Notes under the pieces: model-generated
Seen by the model: the letters and a program-made list of their open reading frames with translations, nothing else
Database searches by the model: none
Told to the model about the DNA's origin: nothing
Origin: Chaenocephalus aceratus
Lineage: Eukaryota > Chordata > Actinopteri > Perciformes > Channichthyidae
NCBI GenBank assembly: GCA_023974075.1
Contig: CM043790.1
Span: forward strand, 2,784,523-2,848,522
Reading direction: 5' to 3'
Length of the DNA stretch: 64,000 nt
Shown here: one piece after another, positions 9,823 to 20,340 of the stretch
How the letters are laid out: each line of letters starts with the position of its first letter
How positions within the stretch are numbered: the stretch's first letter is position 1
Program-made: the position numbers and the translations under genes

Positions 9823-10360
9823 GTTCACATATCTAACAGATATTCCCCACTCAGCGAGAACACCCGCTGAGAAGCCAACTCTGGTTATTGGTAGCTCTAT
9901 TATGAGACACGTGAATTAGAGACCGAAGCCTCCACAGTCACATGCATTCCGGGGGCCAGAGCGGGCGACGTTGAGGCGCATCTTAAACTGCTGGCTAAAA
10001 ATAAACGTAAATACAGTAGGATTGTTATTCACGTCGGTGATAATGATGTTCGTTTAACTTTACGCCTTCTTCTTTCGTGTAACGTTAGAGGTCCAACTCG
10101 GTGTCGTGTAAGCCATGCCCGCATCTCTGGTCCTAGGTCGAAGAGGCTGGCTTCCGAGGGTGGTCTATATAAGGGGCAGATGGTGATTATATGGACAGCG
10201 GTCTGCTCAGGGTCACCGCACTCGTATGCCGCACTGTCCGCCACTTTACGCCAATCAGAATGCACCAAACTTAATGTGGAGTCGGTGTGTAGTTATGCTA
10301 AAACAATGTCGGACACCGTAATCTTCTCTGGTCCCCTCCCCAATTTGATCAATGATGACA
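9823..10360 (+). pseudogene. LINE ORF1 esterase domain (copy 2), split by a LINE insertion
   Basis: In frame, 9880-10066 encodes [11 protein letters not shown], then [14 protein letters not shown] and [12 protein letters not shown]. After the insertion, 10243-10350 continues with [14 protein letters not shown] and [11 protein letters not shown]. The Ser of GSS and the GxND-like HVGDND motif are hallmarks of the SGNH esterase found in ORF1 of L2/CR1-type LINEs. The frame was continuous before the 176-bp insertion at 10067-10242. Its 5' part (ORF1 start) is missing. Confidence 0.75.
10067..10242 (-). mobile_element. 176-bp LINE 3'-end insertion with 10-bp target duplication
   Basis: The insert is flanked by ACTTTACGCC at 10057-10066 and 10243-10252. 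On the minus strand it encodes [19 protein letters not shown], a C-x2-G...H-x4-C cluster seen at the C-terminus of some LINE ORF2 proteins, followed by an A/G-rich end (CGAAAGAAGAAGG). This fits a heavily 5'-truncated LINE. The clade is not determined. Confidence 0.75.
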
Positions 10361-10690
10361 TCAGTGGCGGCTGGTGGAAAATATTTTTGGTGGGGCTATG
10401 GAAATAGGGACCAAAACTATACTAAGGCGTCCCCCGGAATTGTTTTTGAGAAATGACCCCTTAAATTATCTGGTGATGTTAGAGCCACAAATTGAGGCTT
10501 AAAAATATGAGATAATCCATAATCGTCAGTGTGGTTAGCTATGAATCTTCCAAAACTGTGCAACAGTAGGCCCACCCAAACTGCAGAACACTGGTGCTTT
10601 GGGAACACTCAAATGATTGAATTCCATTTAAAATCAGGAGACTAAATACGAACATTATGTGTGTGTGTGTGTGTGTGTGGTGTGTGTGTC
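10361..10690. other. Possible hAT fragment and GT microsatellite
   Basis: 'cagtggcggctggtgg' at 10362 resembles a hAT terminus, but no partner end is visible. The stretch ends in a (GT)n run at about 10658-10690, into which the large foldback element is inserted. Confidence 0.35.
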
Positions 10691-11468
10691 CAACCCAGTC
10701 TCACGGCATTTCGTGTTCACCAACACGATTTTTAATCTATTGATTCGTGTTCACCAACACGATTTGCCACTTTTTTTCGTGTTGCACAGCATGATTTTAA
10801 AAGCAATGTATTTCTACTGGTAATGTGTTTCGTGCCTGCAGCACGTCTTTTTCTCCGGTCGGGTCGTGGAAGACCGGAAGCTGTGTGTTACATAAAAACA
10901 TGTTCTTACTCAATATCAAGCCACAATTATTGCTTTTATTTTTAAATCGTATAATTTCGGACTTTTGTTGCCGTCTGTGAGGAAAATAAATGGGGCTCAG
11001 AGCCTCAGGATACTGAAATCTGTATTTTTAAATATTTTTTTTCCTTCTAATTTGTTTATTCTTTTCAAATAACACACTGTTATTTACTCACCAATAACAC
11101 ACAATTATCCTTGCTTTTATTTATTGGTTTAATTCCATAATCTCGGGCTTTTTTGGTGTCCGTCAGGAACTGAATTTCAAATAAATATAACCGGAAACAG
11201 ACGTAGGCTATAAGGGACATTTCGAGCATCATTGCGATTGTCAACATTTCTGAGTTTAGGATGACACTACACTACCCATAATCCCCAGCTATCGTTTAGG
11301 ACTACAGTCCCCGTAAGGTTACGCAGAGCGTCAAACAGCTGTGTGAAATGGAACGAAACCACGCCAGACTATCCAAACTGGAATCGAACACCCCCCCAGA
11401 ACTACACATGCTGGCTATTGTGTTGCTGTCTGACTGAATAGTTCGCTTTTTAGATTAAAAGAAAATAA

Positions 11469-11735
11469 TTGCTTCGCTTCTACATAAAACAGCTCCGCTG
11501 CGGCCTTCCCGCGCTATGCGCGGCGACCTGCAAGTGTTTGTGTTACTGTGACCTGGGCATTCTGATGAGAATGATAGATGACTGCGTGCCAGGAGGTTTG
11601 CCGTTTCAACGAGCGTTGGCTAGCAGAAGACAAATACAAGCCATGGCTAGACGAGGGTCAAGCCCACGAGTAGCCTCCTGCAAAGTTTGCAACAAATAAC
11701 GATGGGAGAGTCTGCGCTGACGAGCCACATGAAAG
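11469..11735 (+). pseudogene. Decayed zinc-finger-like exon inside the foldback element
   Basis: Different frames give DKYKPWL, then SCKVCNK, then TMGESALTSHMKG, followed by GTACGA, which could act as a splice donor. The order C-x2-C ... SALTSHM resembles N-terminal fingers of uncharacterised fish transposon proteins. A stop (taa) right after CNK and a frame change show decay. It could be the remains of the element's own protein. Assignment is by motif only. Confidence 0.35.
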
Positions 11736-11927
11736 GTACGACGTAGTAGAGCATTTTAGATTAGGCTAACGTTGCATGTTTACGTTTGTTTAAGCTAACG
11801 TTAGCGAGCTGAATAGGGAACTCGATTGAGGGATATAATATTGCAGGGGACAATAATTTCCGAGGAGCGTACCTATGTTAATATGTGCGTTACAGTCGCC
11901 ATCCTGTGGTCTTCAGAGGATGAAGCA

Positions 11928-12027
11928 CTCACGGCATTTCGTGTTATAGTCATGAAATATAATCTATTGATTCGACACAGAGTGATTTTGAAAGCAATGT
12001 ATTTCTACTGGTAGTATGTTTCGTGCC
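11928..12027 (+). repeat. Internal third copy of the foldback terminus
   Basis: 'ctcacggcatttcgtgttat' at 11929 followed by 'aatctattgattcg' and 'aaagcaatgtatttctactg' repeats the left-arm order (10700-10830) without one hairpin. It resembles the 40308 copy ('gtaatagtcacgaaatt') more than the outer arms. Confidence 0.7.
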
Positions 12028-12589
12028 TAAAACAAATGTGACTTGCTCTATCGAAATCAGTCCGCATTGACCCGAAGACACATTTTCGTTTGTATTACTG
12101 GTCTGGGGGAAGCTCGCGAGTGTGTGTTGTGGTGTGTGGTGTGTATTTTTTGTGTTTGTGTAACGGGGAAACACTCACAAGAAAACACCGGCTGTTGCTA
12201 TGCCTGCTGTGATGTTACATTAGTCCGTTCTCCGCTTGTAATTATGCCGAAGCTTCAAAGTTGTATTTATCATCTGAATTTGCCGAAACAAGTTTAATAT
12301 TCTGAAAAGCCAAAACTTTGTTTATTTGAAACGGATAAAAACAAACTGTCTTTTATATAAAATTGAAGTATTATACAAGGTAAAACTACATTTTGCTTTA
12401 ATTCCCATGTAATTGTAGAATGAACAGTCCTTCCTTTGAAGATGTAGAAGTCAGGTGTCTTGAGTAGTCACAATTACCTACAAATCATTGTACACATTAG
12501 TACATATTATTTTCCACTTGTTACCATTGTGAGTCTATTTTTATGCAGCTCTGCGTGATTTTGTGGCTACAATTCAGGCTAATACACTA

Positions 12590-13090
12590 CCAGAGGTGGA
12601 GAAGTACTCAGATATGTACTTGAGTAAAAGTAGAAGTACTCAGATCTTTGTAGTGAAATTATAAGTACTCAGATATTTGTACTTAGTAAAGTAGAAGTAC
12701 TCAGATCTTGTACTTGAGTAAAAGTAGAAGTACTCAGGTCTTGTACTTGAGTAAAAGTAGAAGTACTCAGATCGTGTACTTGAGTAAAAGTAGAAGTACT
12801 CAGGTCTTGTACTTGAGTAAAAGTAGAAGTACTCGATATTGTTACTTGAGTAAAAGTAGAAGTACTCAGATCTTGTTCTGAGTAAAAGTAGAAGTACTCA
12901 GATCTTGTAACTTGAGTAAAAATAGAAGTACTCAGATCTTGTACTTGAGTAAAAGTAGAAGTACTCAGATCTTGTAGTGAAATTATAAGTACTCAGATCT
13001 TGTACTTAGTAAAAGTAGAAGTACTCAGATCTTGTACTTAGTAAAGTAGAAGTACTCAGATCTTGTACTTGAGTAAAAAGTAGAAGTACC
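12590..13090 (+). repeat. Minisatellite, ~33-bp unit (AGTACTCAGATCTTGTACTT...)
   Basis: About fourteen to sixteen diverged units contain 'aagtactcagatcttgtact' plus 'tgagtaaaagtag'. Related single phrases occur at 20740-20850 and 21840-21880. The unit is a common fish dispersed repeat; here it is expanded in tandem. Confidence 0.85.
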
Positions 13091-13429
13091 AGAGTGTAGG
13101 AATACTCTGTTACAGTAAAAGTCCTGCATTCAAAATGTTCCTCAAGTGAAAATAGAAAAGTATTCTCATCAAAATATAGTGAAAGACAGTAAAAGTAGTC
13201 GTTGTGCAGATTGGTCCATCTCAGAAGAATATATATGATATGTTTTATAATGATTGATCATGAAAGTGTTCTCAAAGCTGGTGAAGGTGCAGCTAGTCTG
13301 AATGACTTTGTATACTGCAGGGTAGCTGGTGGATTTACCCAGGTGGAACTAAAGTCTGATTCAACACTTTGGTTAGATTTCACATCATTCATCCACATCT
13401 GTGAAGTAACTAAAGGTGTTAAATACATG

Positions 13430-13752
13430 TAGTGCAGTAGAAGTACACCATGTACCTCTGAACTGTAGTGGAGTAGAAGTACACCATGTACCTCTGAACT
13501 GTAGTGGAGTAGAAGTACACCATGTACCTCTGAACTGTAGTGCAGTAGAAGTACACCATGTACCTCTGAACTGTAGAGAAGTAGAAGTACACCATGTACC
13601 TCTGAACTGTAGTGCAGTAGAAGTACACCATGTACCTCTGAACTGTAGAGAAGTAGAAGTACACCATGTATCTCTGAACTGTAGTGGAGTAGAAGTACAC
13701 CATGTACCTCTGAACTGTAGTGGAGTAGAAGTACACCATGTACCTCTGACTT
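13430..13752 (+). repeat. Minisatellite, 36-bp unit, nine copies
   Basis: Nine units of 36 bp read 'tgtagtggagtagaagtaca' plus 'ccatgtacctctgaac'. Variants tgga/tgca/gaga alternate at one position. The unit length being a multiple of three keeps frames open on both strands, giving spurious 115- and 126-residue ORFs. No spacers are present, so this is not CRISPR-like. Confidence 0.9.
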
Positions 13753-15458
13753 GCGTTCACTACCAACCTAAAAGTACCTCAACAATTAATCAATAATGTA
13801 TTGAAAAGTTATTGGCTGATTGTTTGATATTGGCTCAGACAGGTTATATGGGAGGCCTAGTCTACGTACAGATCACTAATTTTAAAATATTAAACTTAGT
13901 TTTCTTTACTTTAATTTTGCATCCTCGTGTATAATGCTATCACGAAACACACATTTGGTTGTTTATAGCATAAAGAACATCTGATTTAATGTGAGGTAGG
14001 GAAATAGTCATTTGAGTATGTGTATAAATATGTAATTTACAACAGCTGTAAGATTCTTGAAAAGCTGGAAAATGCACCTAGAAAATGCTTGAAAAGTGCT
14101 TGAATTTGACTTTGGAAAAGGTGTAAGAACCCTGCTTATAGTATCTTCTTGATTTTTTATATTCTATATTTCTATATTTTACTTTCCCCCTATGAAATTA
14201 TGTACTCTTAATATTTTTTAATCAAATATAACACATAAAAACAATAATTCAATAACGTGCTTTAACCACTAGGAGGTGCACACAAGGTACACACAGCCAT
14301 AATGACTTTGTATTATTAGTGTGTATGTACAACATCTGAAGATGTATAGTTTTATGCATGCTTTCACATCATTTTACAGCATATTGCTATACTATTTCAG
14401 ACTCAGTATTTACATTCTTACATTCAAAGAAAATCAGTAATATCTTTAAAAACTACAGTCCTTTTCTATCAGCTGTGCACCGTTATGGTGTAAATAACCT
14501 ATCTATGAATGAGATCAAATGTAAAAGTCAGCCGAATTAGTGTTGATACTGCAAGGAGACGTATTGTGTGAAGAGAAATTGAAGATGTTGTTTAATTGTT
14601 GATATATTTATGATCCACGTCAAGTATTCCGTTTCGGCGGCATTTCTTCCAGTTTTTCCAAAGGTCTTCTCATCAGGGCTCTCTAAATAAAGAACTACGG
14701 CAGATCTGTAATATGTAATGCAGCCGAACCGTGTATTACAATGCCATTATGTGATGACTATCAAAGAGAAAAGCAAGAGCACTCGGAATTAAGTATTATT
14801 TTATACTTTTAAAATGTTTTCCGGATTTCATATAATATAAACACCAATTCCAGCATGCATTGCGGCTAACACATCCAATCAGCGAGCTTAAAACCATAGC
14901 TGAGGATCTTGGGTAATCGCTCGAAATGCCTACGTCTGTTTCCGGTTATGTTTATTTTGAAATTCAGTTCCTGACGGACGCCAAAAAAGCCCGAGATTAT
15001 GGAATTAAACCAATAAATAAAAGCAAGAATAATTGTGTGTTATTGGTGAGTAAATAACAGTGTTTTGAAAAGAATAACAAACAAATTAGAAGGAAAAAAA
15101 GATTTAAAAAATACAGATTTCAGTATCCTGAGGCTCTGAGCCCCATTTATTTTCCTCACAGACGGAAACAAAAGTCCGAAATTATACGATTTAAAATAAA
15201 AGCAATAACTGTGGCTTGATATTGAGTAAGAACATGTTTTTATGAACCACACAGCTTCCGGTCTTCCACGACCCGACCGGAGAAAAAGACGTGCTGCAGC
15301 CTGCAGGCACGAAACACATTACCAGTAGAAATACATTGCTTTTAAAATCGTGCTGTGCAACACGAAAAAAAGGGGCAAATCGTGTTGGTGAACACGAATC
15401 AATAGATTAAAAATCGTGTTGGTGAACACGAAATGCCGTGAGACTGGGTTGGTGTGTC

Positions 15459-16002
15459 ATACTCGCCAACCCTCCCGATTTTCGCGGGAGACTCCCGATT
15501 TCATTGCCCTCTCCCCGGTTTCCTCCCGGGGTCATATTTCTCCCGATTTCTGACAAAATCAGATTTACTCACGACTGTTTCCACTCGGACTTTAATACAG
15601 CTACACCATTGTTTGGTTTCCATGGTAGCGCGTCTCTTTAGCAGCGCGCGCAACTCAAAGTTTGAGAGGGTGAGGAAGATGAAAACTGAACAAGAATTGA
15701 CAACTCCACCCTCTGCTCACTCCTTTCCTGTAAAATACAGGTCCATCCCACACATATGCTCCATGGTGCTACAGGCATTGCCCTTACAACTACAATAAGC
15801 ATGTACATGTTAATCTACAGCTCCGGCGATCCACTAGCACCGAGACGCAGCCATCCTCGACAACTACTGTAGCGTCACCTTGGATACGAGTCCAAACAAC
15901 TCACAGACACACAGGCCAGGGTGCTGACACGGCGCCCTTTGAGCATCAGATCTGACGACGCTGATTGGCTGAAATTATGTTTCGGCGGCATAGTATACAG
16001 AT
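15459..16002. other. Dispersed-repeat-like DNA, no gene
   Basis: 'cgccaaccctcccgattttc' and 'cgcgggagactcccgattt' at 15468-15500 form a phrase common in fish transposon fragments. Frames at 15438-15798 overlap with no recognisable domain. Confidence 0.35.
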
Positions 16003-16006
16003 AGCA

Positions 16007-16300
16007 ACTGAGGTTACCTACTGTAACCCCAGCTTCTATGAGTAAATGGCACAGCCCTATATCGCTATTGGGTAATCCCCCTGCGCCCCTGCGCAGCACA
16101 CTGAAAACTTGTAGTCCACGCCCACCCGCAAGGTGGGCCCCACCCTCGGGCCTCCTTCCGGTATAAATAGGCAGGAGGCCCGACAATCTGCTCCCATACA
16201 AAATAACTTTTCTTCAGCTATTCATAGAGCCAGTGGGGCCCCGCACTTAGAGGGCAACACCAATATTCATAGAAGCTGGGTTACAGTAGGTAACCTCAGT
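16007..16300. repeat. Inverted repeat pair, 34-bp arms, 227-bp loop
   Basis: 16007-16040 and 16268-16300 are reverse complements with one indel (core TTACCTACTGTAACCC). Just beyond each arm the phrase 'atcgctattgggt' occurs in the same direction (16060 and 16330). This looks like a structured repeat; the class is unknown. Confidence 0.65.
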
Positions 16301-17165
16301 ACTATTTCGTATATTGCCCTCTAAGGCTATCGCTATTGGGTTAAGGGCGAAGCATGATGTAGTCTGCGCCCCACTGGGTCCGCCCGGCACTAGAAGCACA
16401 GACACGCCTGTTGTGCCATGCGTAATGGCGCATCACCGTCCCTGGAACATAGCAAAACATGCCTATCTTCCCGACGGGGTGAAGGCTGGGAACAATACAT
16501 ACCGGCCGCTGTGAGAAACCAAGACCAAGGTCCCACCTTGCCCAGCGATCATAGAGGGGGAACAGCAGCTCTCTGCGTGTCAGACAGGTAGGAGAGCGCT
16601 CAGCTGGATCCCTGACGTCACTCACTCTGACCAGACACTCCGTACAAAGTGTGTCAGAGGAAAAAGGAACATCCCTCCTATAAGAGGGAAAAAGGGCCGC
16701 TCTCCGCGTGCCGCGAGGCACACGACCCGTTAAACTCCACCCCTTCCTGTTTGTGTTGGTATGAAAGAATCTGTTCAGCGTTTTGTCCGCTCTCTCTTCT
16801 CGCGCTGCCCAGACCGGAGGGTCTTGCAGCACGTGAACCAGGGCAGGAGTAGGCATATTCCTCACATTACGGATATGATATATGATATGGTTTTATATGG
16901 TATGGTAATGTATTATATTGTATTGCATTATTACCTTTTATAATTAAAACAGATTATTGTTTAACCCTCGTCCTGGTTGTTTTGAGTGTTCCTTCTTTTA
17001 AAGCACTCATAGGATCGGCGCGGAGAAGTGATATCTGCTCCATCATCGTGCTTTAAATCTTTCCGCACAGCATTCACCAACTATGAGCGCAGCAGTATTC
17101 TTAAAGCAGGGGCTAAGGATACTAACCAAGCTTTCATTTCAGCCTCCCATGAAAAGGCATTTGTT
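16301..17165. other. Unassigned, repeat-like; no gene supported
   Basis: A 174-residue minus-strand frame covers 16341-16865 but has no recognisable domain and shares DNA with the inverted repeat unit. 16868-16940 is TATGG/TATTG low-complexity sequence. Confidence 0.35.
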
Positions 17166-17498
17166 TCAGTACTGGAACACATTGGAAAATGAGGTCCTAT
17201 AGCTTGCTGTATGTGGAAGAGCTGAAATTGAATGGGTACGAGAACACAAATTATCGCTCAGAGAAACTCCTGAAACGGCTACATCAAGGAGTCCAGGAGT
17301 CAAGGAGCTATCCAGTTTACGAGAGTTGATCACGACAATGCTGATGCCAATTCTTTCTGGTTTGTGTACAGCTTGAAAATCACAGTTTCTAATGGCGTTG
17401 CACGAGCTTACACTCTCGGAACCATAGACAAGTACAAAAACCTTCGTAACACACAAGGGGACGGGTAATAACCGGAAAAGCATGACATGAGACCTTTA
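17166..17498 (-). mobile_element. TTAA-flanked dispersed repeat (AGGTCYCATGTCATGC family)
   Basis: Read on the minus strand it starts TTAA then AGGTCTCATGTCATGC and continues 'ttttccggttattacccgtc'. The same start is at 23293-23346 on the plus strand, where it is cut by a Gypsy element. TTAA at the end suggests a piggyBac- or Kolobok-type MITE. The other end is not clear here. Confidence 0.5.
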
Positions 17499-18419
17499 AG
17501 GAATTTTCGGCCATTTTGGACACCATCTTGAAAATTAGACCTTTGTAGTGGTCAGCTTTTGGTAGACTTTTAGTATGTTATTAAGTACACCTGATACTAC
17601 AATAATCCATTGAGAAACCTTTTGTTGCAATTATTTTGTTTGGGGTCAAACCATATTTGCAGCTGACTACACAGTTATGTGAAAGAAATGCTCAACAGTT
17701 AATGAAAACACCTTGGCCTTGAAAAGGAACTTCTCTGAAGCGTGTTTGGTTCCAAACTCTAGATTAGAAAAAGGCAGTTCAGAGACTTTTAATGTGTAAG
17801 TGTACGTTGAAACTTAATCCATGGGAAGCAGAAAGAAAATAACCAAGACAAACCATGACATGTTATTATGCTTTAATTCAATATAATCAAATCAGTAGAA
17901 TACTGACCAAATTCCGTACTTATCTGTAGAGGTATTCAAAATATGACTATAAATAGGAACAAAACATCATCACTTTACTATATATCAAAAACAAGTAGAA
18001 AAGGTCACAATGGTTCCTTGCAGAAACAGTGGCCTCACACATACTGTAGCTTATACCTTAAGCAGTGCGGGACATTGCATTTTTACAGTGAAGAATGTTT
18101 TGGTAAGACAGTTCCAATAACAATGCATCAGTTGTTCACAGTGTTGACGGTTATGTGGGTGTTGTTGTATCAAGCAAAAATATACAAATAGTTCCACATA
18201 CATTCAATTAAAAATCAGAAATGTACAAAATGGAGTGTACATTTGTCTCATTCCAGCAAATGGTCCATGTTACAAAAATAACAATATTTAGTACCTAACA
18301 AGAGGTACTGCAAACCTTACATATGGTAACACATCTGTAGTAGATGCAGCTTTGACAGGTATAGTTTGAGATGCAGCATCAGATCACAGGCTTTGATAGT
18401 GGATGTGATGTCGCCACGG
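17499..18419. other. 3' flank / possible 3'UTR of the chemokine gene
   Basis: No other gene seen. On the minus strand an ATTAAA hexamer lies near 17873-17878, about 540 bp after the stop codon, and ATTTA motifs occur (for example near 17947). They could be the poly(A) signal and AU-rich instability elements, but this is only suggestive. Confidence 0.35.
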
Positions 18420-18537
18420 TTACAGGTTGGTTGTCTCTCCTGGGAAGGCTTTGGTGTCCAGGTAGCTGATGAGATTCTTCACCCAGGGGGCTGAAGGACG
18501 GACACACAGCTGACGTGGACCTGCCACTGTCCTGAAC
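18420..18537 (-). CDS. CC chemokine exon 3 (C-terminal helix)
   Basis: 118 bp including the TAA stop. It encodes FRTVAGPRQLCVRPS, with the fourth cysteine, then WVKNLISYLDTK. The acceptor is a (TG)n tract ending in GCAG. Confidence 0.93.
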
Positions 18538-20340
18538 CTGCACACACACACAGAGACCCTCAGTGACGGTTCTAGTGGGGCCAACAGGGTCCAGCACCCC
18601 TGTAACACTGTGCTTGGACCCCCCGTGGCCCCCCTCCAAAGGAATACATCTATGATAATGCAATCTGTGATAGTGTTGCAGCCAATACTGCGCTGTAACC
18701 TGGGCCTAAGATAACAAGAATGGTTTTTTTCAGCAGTGAAATCAAATAAATTGAAACTAAGTTACTAAAACAAATTCTGTGTCTAAAACAAATACCAACA
18801 AATATTAAGAAATTAAAATATAACAACGTTTGGCTGCATAAATAAAGTATTTATTAACCCAAGCTTCATTTAGGTTAATGGTAAAGTAAGTATCTACACT
18901 AAAACTGGACTGACTGTATCCTGAACTGAGAAAGTGTCCTGAGATGCTGTGTTGGTGCAGTATTGTGGTGTTATAATGTGGTGTAGTATTGCGGTGTAGT
19001 ATTGTGCTTACAGGACGGCAGGGTTGGAGCAGCGCTGGCTCGTCCTGACGTAGCTGATCACTCGGCCTCTAGGAACCTCTCTCTCATTGAACTTAAAGCA
19101 GCATCTCTTCGGGCCAGCCCCACGCAAACCTACACACAAACACACAGTCAGATTCAGTTCCTTTTTTATGTTGGCTTTTATTTCCTTCCTAAATCTCAAT
19201 CTGATACTGCCTTTTGTTTAACAGGTTGTGACATTGCTCAGTTGTTCCATTGTCAAATGGGGAAACTCTTGTGTTACTCTGGCTTTCCTTTTAATAAAGT
19301 GAGCTGTTATAATGGAAATACACATTTTAATAAATGTAGGTTTAGCTTCAACAAGTCCTGAGTGGTTTTGATGCTGGAGCCTTTAAATCTCAGTTTCTCA
19401 ATCTTTGACATTGGATAATAAATATGTTCAGGCCACTCAGAAATCAGCGACAAGAAATATGACCTAAAAGGTCGTAGTAGTAGGTTTACACATAATATTC
19501 TTTAGTGTATAACTCTGCATACATTTACACAGTAAAAGGAATTCAGTTGGACACAAAAGAGCAAATACAGAACTACAAGACAATTATTTAAAATTAAAAG
19601 AATGAAATAAATATACAACAAATATACCAAAAAGTAAATACAGTAAATGACACATTCCTTTGACAAATAAAATATGTGCAGATTATGGTCATTTAAAGTG
19701 GGAGAGCTGTGCTATTTAATTATTTAATTATTTATTTTGTAAGAGGAATGGCTCACTTAAAGGTGGGGTAGGTAAGTTTCAGAAACCGGCTCGAGATACA
19801 CTTTTTGTTATATTCCATGGAATGCTCTTAACATCCCGATAGCAATGAATATCTGAAGTGCTTTGACAAAAAATCCATAAAAAAGTTTCATCTGTAGAAG
19901 CCGTAATACTGTAAAAAGTACAACCAATCCGTTGGCCTACCTGCCTGTCAGCCTTCCATCGGGGCACAAACTTATCTCGTGCCCTCATTGGTCATGTGCG
20001 CGTTCGTGTGTTGGAGGAGGGAAGTGGCAGATTTTCTCCGGTTGTGTATTTTCAATTCTAGCGATCTCGAGCCGGTTTCTCAAACTTACCTACCCCACCT
20101 TTAATGTGCCTTATTGTACAAATAATAAAAGAAAATGTTAGAAATGAACAAAAACAACTTTAACTGATCAGACTGAATGATTTTATATATTGCTATCAAA
20201 CCAAAATCATAAACATTTAAATTAAGATTATTTCCTTCACTGGTGGAATGAGTTATGTGGGAGCCTCTCTTACCTTCAGTCAGAGTGAAGACGGCCAGCA
20301 TCAGCACACACACACACAGAGCGAGACGAGGAGCAGCCAT
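18420..20340 (-). CDS. CC chemokine, complete three-exon gene
   Basis: Secreted chemoattractant for leukocytes acting through G-protein-coupled receptors. Joining 20340-20274, 19129-19012 and 18537-18420 gives 303 bp, 100 residues plus stop. All splice sites are GT-AG (GTAAGA, GTAAGC; acceptors ...GTAG and ...GCAG), and phases agree. Residues 1-23 are a hydrophobic signal peptide (MAAPRLALCVCVLMLAVFTL). The mature part has the adjacent cysteines C32-C33, then C56 and C73, the four-cysteine CC pattern, with VxxYxxTxxxC, PAVLFRT and the WVKNLISYLD helix near the C-terminus. Length and the three-exon layout match CC chemokines. It belongs near the CCL3/4 or MCP-like group, but the subfamily cannot be fixed without a tree. 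No gene symbol is offered. The frame is intact, so it is probably functional. Confidence 0.93.
19012..19129 (-). CDS. CC chemokine exon 2 (CC motif)
   Basis: 118 bp with acceptor GTGTAG and donor GTAAGC. It encodes LRGAGPKRCCFKFNE and on to RCSNPAVL, containing cysteines 1-3 of the fold. Confidence 0.93.
19761..20100. mobile_element. 340-bp MITE with TTAA target duplication, in chemokine intron 1
   Basis: Flanked by TTAA at 19757-19760 and 20101-20104. The ends are inverted copies over more than 40 bp, starting AGGTGGGGTAGGTAAGTTT and including AACCGGCTCGAGAT. It has no coding capacity. TTAA duplication is known for piggyBac and Kolobok superfamilies; the AGG start favours Kolobok-like, but this is inference. 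Confidence 0.85.
20274..20340 (-). CDS. CC chemokine exon 1 (signal peptide)
   Basis: 67 bp: start codon at 20338-20340, 22 codons plus one base, donor GTAAGAG. This ATG is preferred over the upstream in-frame ATG at 20475 because it starts directly at the signal peptide and lies about 95 bp downstream of a TATA box; the longer frame would cross the promoter. Confidence 0.92.

Larger units (their letters stand above)
10691..15451. mobile_element. Large foldback element, 4761 bp, ~540-bp inverted arms
   Basis: The left arm (10691-11230) and right arm (14919-15451) are inverted copies over almost their full length, from CAACCCAGTCTCACGGCATT inward to 'cgctcgaaatg'/'catttcgagc'. Each end carries two hairpins TCGTGTTCACCAACACGA. 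The flanks both read GTGTGTC (10684-10690 and 15452-15458), a possible 7-bp target duplication, although the left flank is a GT repeat. The interior has a decayed zinc-finger-like exon and two minisatellites but no clear transposase. A ~580-bp relative is at 40308-40891. Confidence 0.75.

Noticed and set aside
13430..13752. Regular array of 36-bp repeats, CRISPR-like at first sight
   Set aside because: Units are contiguous with no spacers, and the window is vertebrate DNA. It is a minisatellite.
10684..15458. 7-bp GTGTGTC as firm proof of a target duplication for the foldback element
   Set aside because: The left flank is a GT microsatellite, so the match may be chance; reported only as possible.
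16341..16865. 174-residue minus-strand ORF
   Set aside because: No recognisable domain and embedded in repeat-like DNA; kept only as unassigned sequence.
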